DNA of 64,000 nt from NCBI RefSeq assembly GCF_051433195.1, contig NZ_JBHMFT010000003.1, positions 248,001 to 312,000 of the forward strand, read 5' to 3'. This document shows positions 60,290 to 64,000 of the stretch, one piece after another. Each line of letters begins with the position of its first letter. Position 1 is the first letter of the stretch. Both the position numbers and the translations under genes were made by a program. This stretch comes from Falsiroseomonas sp051433195. Its GTDB lineage: Bacteria; Pseudomonadota; Alphaproteobacteria; Acetobacterales; Acetobacteraceae. The notes beneath the pieces were generated by a model. The model saw only the letters and a program-made list of their open reading frames with translations, ran no database searches and had not been told where the DNA came from.

Positions 60290-61363
60290 TCAGGCAGTGG
60301 CCAGAGCGTTCGCCTGGCGCGCGCGGCGCGGCTGGGCAACATGCCCCTGGGCTTGAATAGGCGGCGTGGCAAGCAACGCTACGGCGACGTGCCCCATCAG
60401 CGCCGCCAACTCCGCGGGCGGCACATGCTCGACCGACGGCAGGAATTGCCGTTCGACCAGGCGTGTTCCGGCCGGAACAGCGAGCCTGGTGCCGGGCATG
60501 ATCGCGTTGATGTCCTCGATCATGCTCCTCGTCAGGCCGGCACAGGCGCGGTGCTGCTCGGCCGTGAGGTACGCGCCACGCTCCGCACCAAGGCCCAGCA
60601 CGGCGGACGCTTCCAGGGCGACGCGCTTCAAGCGGCTGCAGTGCGTGCGATGCTCGGCTTCCGGCGTCGTCTTCCTGATGTAGCCGTGAAGCCACCGGAG
60701 TGTCTCGTTCAGCTTCCATCCTGGCGAGACGTTCTGACGTGGGGCCGGGGTGGCGCCCAGCGTTGCCAGCGAGCAGCCTAGGACGCTCAGCACATCCTCC
60801 GTGAGGTCGCCGGCGACCAGGCAGCTTGGCTCGATTGTGCGAACCCGGACGTTGTCCGCGCCGAAGACGGACACCCACCGGCGCACCACCTCCACCCGCC
60901 TGACCGCGAGAATCCGTGCGCTGTGCTCGAAAAAGCGATCAAAATCGTCGGTGTTGCTGCCCGACTTGCTGCGCTGGCTGTAGGCCGCCACGACGGCTTC
61001 GCCCACGTCGCGGACGTAGAACAGGATCGTGGTGGGGCCTGATCCGACCAACTGCTGCAGTTGCGCCACCGCCGCTGTCGACAAAGTCTCGAAACCTTCG
61101 CTGCTCAGAATCAGGCGCTGGTCGGACGTGGCGCGCGCGCGCAGGTCCTGGATCTGCTTCCACTTGCCCTGGTCCTGCGCCGCCTTGCCTTGTCGCAATC
61201 CGCTGGCGAGCTGGTGGTGCGCCATCCCGTCCCCGCGGCCTGCCCTCGGATAAAGGACACCGTGACGACGCAGCGTTTCCGCCTGCTCGCGCAGGAAGGC
61301 CTGGATACTGCTGGAGCCTGCCTTGTGGGAGCCGATGTGGATAACCAGAGGCACGTATTCCAC
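60290..61363 (-). CDS. sulfotransferase-like protein
   Basis: A 357-residue protein, paralogous to the sulfotransferase at 6.7-8.0 kb but without TPRs. The P-loop VIHIGSHKAGSSSIQAFL and the VRDVGEAVVAAYSQRSKSG region (3'-phosphate site) are conserved. It probably transfers sulfate from PAPS to a surface glycan. Translation begins at GTG five bases after GAGG; a good sigma-70 promoter lies upstream. The gene is visibly less GC-biased than its neighbours, a possible sign of transfer. The C-terminal 30 residues are low-complexity Ala/Gln/Arg. Confidence 0.72.
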   Translation of the reverse strand: MEYVPLVIHIGSHKAGSSSIQAFLREQAETLRRHGVLYPRAGRGDGMAHHQLASGLRQGKAAQDQGKWKQIQDLRARATSDQRLILSSEGFETLSTAAVAQLQQLVGSGPTTILFYVRDVGEAVVAAYSQRSKSGSNTDDFDRFFEHSARILAVRRVEVVRRWVSVFGADNVRVRTIEPSCLVAGDLTEDVLSVLGCSLATLGATPAPRQNVSPGWKLNETLRWLHGYIRKTTPEAEHRTHCSRLKRVALEASAVLGLGAERGAYLTAEQHRACAGLTRSMIEDINAIMPGTRLAVPAGTRLVERQFLPSVEHVPPAELAALMGHVAVALLATPPIQAQGHVAQPRRARQANALATA

Positions 61364-61399
61364 AGGAACCTCGGCGTGCAGGGGCTGAATGATCTTTCT

Positions 61400-61429
61400 G
61401 TTATATCAGCTTATTCGTTCCAGGCTCAA
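61400..61429 (-). promoter_or_regulatory. sigma-70 promoter for the sulfotransferase-like gene
   Basis: On the minus strand, TTGAGC (61429-61424), an 18-base spacer, then TATAAC (61405-61400), placing transcription start near 61393, about 30 nt before the GTG. It lies in an AT-rich stretch unlike the surroundings. The other part of the 232-bp gap, to the glycosyltransferase stop, shows no gene. Confidence 0.55.
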
Positions 61430-61595
61430 CGCGTGATATCGACCCTGTCCGGCGCCAAGTCCGGGTGGCGCCGGGCGACGTCCTCGAACACCGCGTTGCC
61501 TGCGTTCCCCTTTTCGGAATGCAGGGACGGCATTGCACGGTGGCCTGCAGGCTTGAGCGCAGCCCTCGCCGGATGGCACGCGGCCGGCGCCCGCC

Positions 61596-62639
61596 TCAGC
61601 TTTCGGCGAGGAGCTTGATGACCTGGGTGGCACAACGCTCGATCGCCGCCGCGCCATGCTCGCGTTCCACATAGCGCCGCGCGGCGCGGCCCATGCGCAG
61701 CCGCATGGCGTCATCCGCCATCAGCAACTCCACGGCATGCGGCAGCCCGGCGGGGGACACCAGCAGGCCCGCGGTCGGCGGAATGCCCCCTCCGATGGTG
61801 GCCTGGAAGGCGATGACAGGCACGCCGCTCGCCATCGCTTCCACCGTCGCGCGCGGCAGCCCGTCCATGGTGGAGGTATGCACCATGATGCGCGACCGGC
61901 GCAGATGATCGAAGACCTGGGGCTGGCTGAGGCGGCCGGGCAGGAACAGGCGCGGGTTTCCGGCCTTCTTCAGCGGCACGGCCAGCGGTCCGGCGCCGAT
62001 GCACACAACGCGGTAGCGATCCGTGAAGGGCAGCAGCGCCTCCTGGTTCTTTCGCTTCTCGTTGAAGTTGCCGACATTGACGATGTCGAAATCGGCCTCG
62101 CGCCATGGCACCGGCCGGCCCGGCCCCGCCACCGCCATGTCCAGGAACTTCGGCAGCACCAGGGCGCGCTTCGCCTTCGCCAGATCCGGGAAGTGCTTCT
62201 GCATCTGCTCGGGGTACTCGCCGAGCACCAGGCTGGCCTGCGGCACGATCGGATCGGCCACGCCACCGCCGATCACCAGCACGACGCGGGTGGTGGCGGG
62301 CAGCGCCGCCTGCAGGCTGGCGTTCACCGCGTAGCCGAGGCCCTTGTACAGCACCGCATCGGGCGCGAAGGCCACGACCTCCGCCAGCAGCGAGGCCGAA
62401 AGCTGCCGATGCGGGATGTCCTGCGGGTTGTCGGTGGCGCAGAAGGTCACCGGCACGGCGCCGCCAAGCATCATCTCGTGCTCGGTCGCAGGTCCAGGAT
62501 GCATGCGGAAGACCCGCGCCTCCATCCCGTGGGTGGCCATGGCGCGCGCCAGGATCATGTCGCGGATCGCGCCGTTCATGTTGCGGCTGGCATGCGACAT
62601 CAGGATGGCGACGCGCATCCGTGATGCGGGCTGGCTCAC
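61596..62639 (-). CDS. glycosyltransferase family 4-like protein
   Basis: About 347 residues, GT-B fold. The N-terminal domain begins RVAILMSHASRNMNGAIRDM. The C-terminal domain has FDIVNVGNFNEKRKNQEALL, VHTSTMDGLPRATVEAMASG (the E-x7-E donor-binding motif) and a helical end. The GTG at 62639 overlaps the upstream gene's stop (GTGA) and is preferred by local pattern; the ATG at 62618 (MRVAIL) is the alternative. It works with the preceding glycosyltransferases, probably on cell-surface polysaccharide. Confidence 0.78.
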   Translation of the reverse strand: MSQPASRMRVAILMSHASRNMNGAIRDMILARAMATHGMEARVFRMHPGPATEHEMMLGGAVPVTFCATDNPQDIPHRQLSASLLAEVVAFAPDAVLYKGLGYAVNASLQAALPATTRVVLVIGGGVADPIVPQASLVLGEYPEQMQKHFPDLAKAKRALVLPKFLDMAVAGPGRPVPWREADFDIVNVGNFNEKRKNQEALLPFTDRYRVVCIGAGPLAVPLKKAGNPRLFLPGRLSQPQVFDHLRRSRIMVHTSTMDGLPRATVEAMASGVPVIAFQATIGGGIPPTAGLLVSPAGLPHAVELLMADDAMRLRMGRAARRYVEREHGAAAIERCATQVIKLLAES

Positions 62640-63919
62640 GCGCGCCGGGCCGGCATCAGGATCGCCTCGCGCCGCGGTGCGTGCGGGGCATAGGCATCGT
62701 CGAGCTCTCGCAGGAACTCGGCGCGGCCCAGGACATCGCGCAGGCTGGCGCCGAGTTCGGCGCGCAGCGTCGGCTGCGTCGCCGCCACCATCGCCGCCGC
62801 CAGATCCACTGGCGCGGCGCGCTTGAAGTGCAGGCCATCGATGCCAGGCAGTACCTTCTCGGCCATGCCGCCGATGTCGGAGACGATCAACGGCGTGCCG
62901 GCCCGGCGGGCCTCCTGGATCACCACCGGCGAATTCTCCCACCACACCGAGGGCACCACGACCCAGCCCACGCTGCGCATCAGCGCCACCGCATCGGCCG
63001 GATCGTAGCGCCCGGCGAAGGTCAGGCTTGCGCCGCATTCCTCGACCAGCGGCTCCAGCACCGGGAACAGGCGCAGCGCATCCTCCCGCTCCGCGCCGAA
63101 GATGGTCATCAGGATCCCCGGCGAGGTCCGCAGCGCCATCGGCAGCGCGCGCAGCAGCACGTCGAGCCCCTTGAAGGAGGTGGGCTGGCCGAAGAAGCCG
63201 AAGCGGTGCGCCATGGCCCCGGCATCCGCCGCCACGCGCGGCAGGGCCAGCAGCGGATCGCCCAGGTAGTTTTCCACCACCACGTCGCGCGGTGCGGTCA
63301 GGCCCCAGGCGCGGTAGCGGTCGCGGATGAATTCGCTCGGGTGGACGATGCTGTCGAAGCGCGACAGCACGGTCAGCAGCGTGGCCTTGCGGTAGGCGAA
63401 GCGCTCCAGCGTCTGGTCCGGAAAGCAGGCGAGGCAGCTCATCGGCGTCTCCCGCCGGCACAGCTCCCGCGCGCGGGTCTTCACCATCTGGCCGTGATGC
63501 AGGCAGATCGCCAGCATCTCGTGCATGGTCATGACGAAGCGGGCTTCGGGCCGCGCCTGCATCAGCTCGTCGATCAGGTCGACGCCAACGCGCCAATAGT
63601 GGTGGAAGTGGTAGACATCGCAGTCGAGCCCGGCCAGGAAGGCCACCAGCACGCGGCGCTTGAACGGATCGTCCCAGGCCAGCCGGTCCTCCGCCATGCC
63701 ATCGAACATGTACAGGTACTCGTCGGCCCCGAGCGCGGTGACGGGCTCGATGCCGCGCAACCCGGCGTACTGCGTGCCGACCTCCGAGGCCGCGACGAGG
63801 CGGACGTCGCGCCCGGCAGCCCGCATCGCCTCGAACTGCCGCCAGGCCGCAAGCTCCCCACCCCCCTTGGAGAATTCCGGGTGCGAATGGGCGACGATGC
63901 AGATGCGGGGCTCAGCCAT
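62636..63919 (-). CDS. glycosyltransferase family 4
   Basis: A 427-residue GT-B enzyme. The N-terminal ICIVAHSHPEFSKGGGELAA has the glycine-rich acceptor loop. Later come HRFGFFGQPTSFKGLDVLLR, and VPSVWWENSPVVIQEARRAG with the conserved glutamate of the donor site. Four cysteines (CLHHGQMV, CRRETPMSCLACF) in the middle could bind a metal, a feature of some GT4 proteins with this insertion. It overlaps neighbours at both ends (8 bp and 4 bp), so it belongs to one polysaccharide operon. Confidence 0.85.
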   Translation of the reverse strand: MAEPRICIVAHSHPEFSKGGGELAAWRQFEAMRAAGRDVRLVAASEVGTQYAGLRGIEPVTALGADEYLYMFDGMAEDRLAWDDPFKRRVLVAFLAGLDCDVYHFHHYWRVGVDLIDELMQARPEARFVMTMHEMLAICLHHGQMVKTRARELCRRETPMSCLACFPDQTLERFAYRKATLLTVLSRFDSIVHPSEFIRDRYRAWGLTAPRDVVVENYLGDPLLALPRVAADAGAMAHRFGFFGQPTSFKGLDVLLRALPMALRTSPGILMTIFGAEREDALRLFPVLEPLVEECGASLTFAGRYDPADAVALMRSVGWVVVPSVWWENSPVVIQEARRAGTPLIVSDIGGMAEKVLPGIDGLHFKRAAPVDLAAAMVAATQPTLRAELGASLRDVLGRAEFLRELDDAYAPHAPRREAILMPARRA

Positions 63920-64000
63920 GCCGCGACTCCTCCGGCGGGACCGCGGCCTGCCACAGCCGCGACAGGTGCCGGTTGACGAGGTCGGCGGCCGCCGGGCTGG
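63912..64000 (-). CDS. C-terminal end of an unidentified upstream gene (partial)
   Basis: The last 28 codons, ending LSRLWQAAVPPEESRHG and a TGA, overlap the glycosyltransferase start by 8 bp. The frame is open to the window edge. By context it is another glycosyltransferase, but too little is visible to say. Confidence 0.5.
   Translation of the reverse strand, partial: SPAAADLVNRHLSRLWQAAVPPEESRHG

Overview
The window is very GC-rich (near 70% by eye, not counted), densely coding chromosomal DNA. It looks like an alphaproteobacterium of the Rhodospirillales, most likely Acetobacteraceae and Roseomonas-like. This is an inference from the protein set and gene order: tig-clpP-clpX-lon-hupB, then separate nuoC and nuoD in nuoA-N, then birA-coaX-rnj-DUF1467-proS-lolC-lolD-dnaE. 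I see no transposase, integrase, phage gene, rRNA or CRISPR array.

Layout. 1-1.95 kb: zur facing a hisI-cobW pair across a 20-bp imperfect palindrome (probable zinc regulon), then a small winged-helix regulator. 1.97-5.4 kb: a tightly overlapping leftward operon for a Nudix hydrolase, AlaX-type tRNA editing, mercaptopyruvate sulfurtransferase and cystathionine beta-lyase. 5.4-9.9 kb: an EamA transporter, a small membrane protein, a sulfotransferase-TPR protein, an acetyltransferase, an orphan ParA and a proline-rich secreted protein. 10-14.7 kb: NAD(P)HX repair, malonyl-CoA decarboxylase, an MFS transporter and an exported protein. 14.7-17.7 kb: three overlapping two-component genes. 18-20.5 kb: an AceE-like E1 enzyme and tRNA-Leu. 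20.8-27.6 kb: trigger factor, ClpP, ClpX, Lon and HU. 27.6-29.8 kb: tRNA-Val, two overlapping lipoprotein genes and tRNA-Asp. 30-44.3 kb: the complete 14-gene complex I operon. 44.3-51.6 kb: biotin ligase, type III pantothenate kinase, RNase J, a DUF1467 protein, prolyl-tRNA synthetase and the LolCD exporter. 51.6-64 kb: a deaminase-methyltransferase pair, a GT11-like enzyme, DnaE, two poorly known genes, a haloacetate dehalogenase, a second sulfotransferase and a glycosyltransferase cluster cut by the right edge.

Most neighbouring genes are coupled by 1-8 bp overlaps (ATGA, GTGA, TGATG), which I used to settle several starts. GTG and TTG starts are common, including TTG for proS and dnaE.

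The non-coding features most worth attention are: the zur/hisI palindrome; two related copies of a short inverted-repeat element (8.65-8.81 kb and 17.82-17.89 kb); a hairpin-rich 430-bp gap before proS that may encode a small RNA with an anti-Shine-Dalgarno CCTCCC; and a perfect 16-bp hairpin after the TPR-sulfotransferase gene. I found no clearly unprecedented multi-gene system. Coding functions rest on motif recognition by eye, not on database searches.
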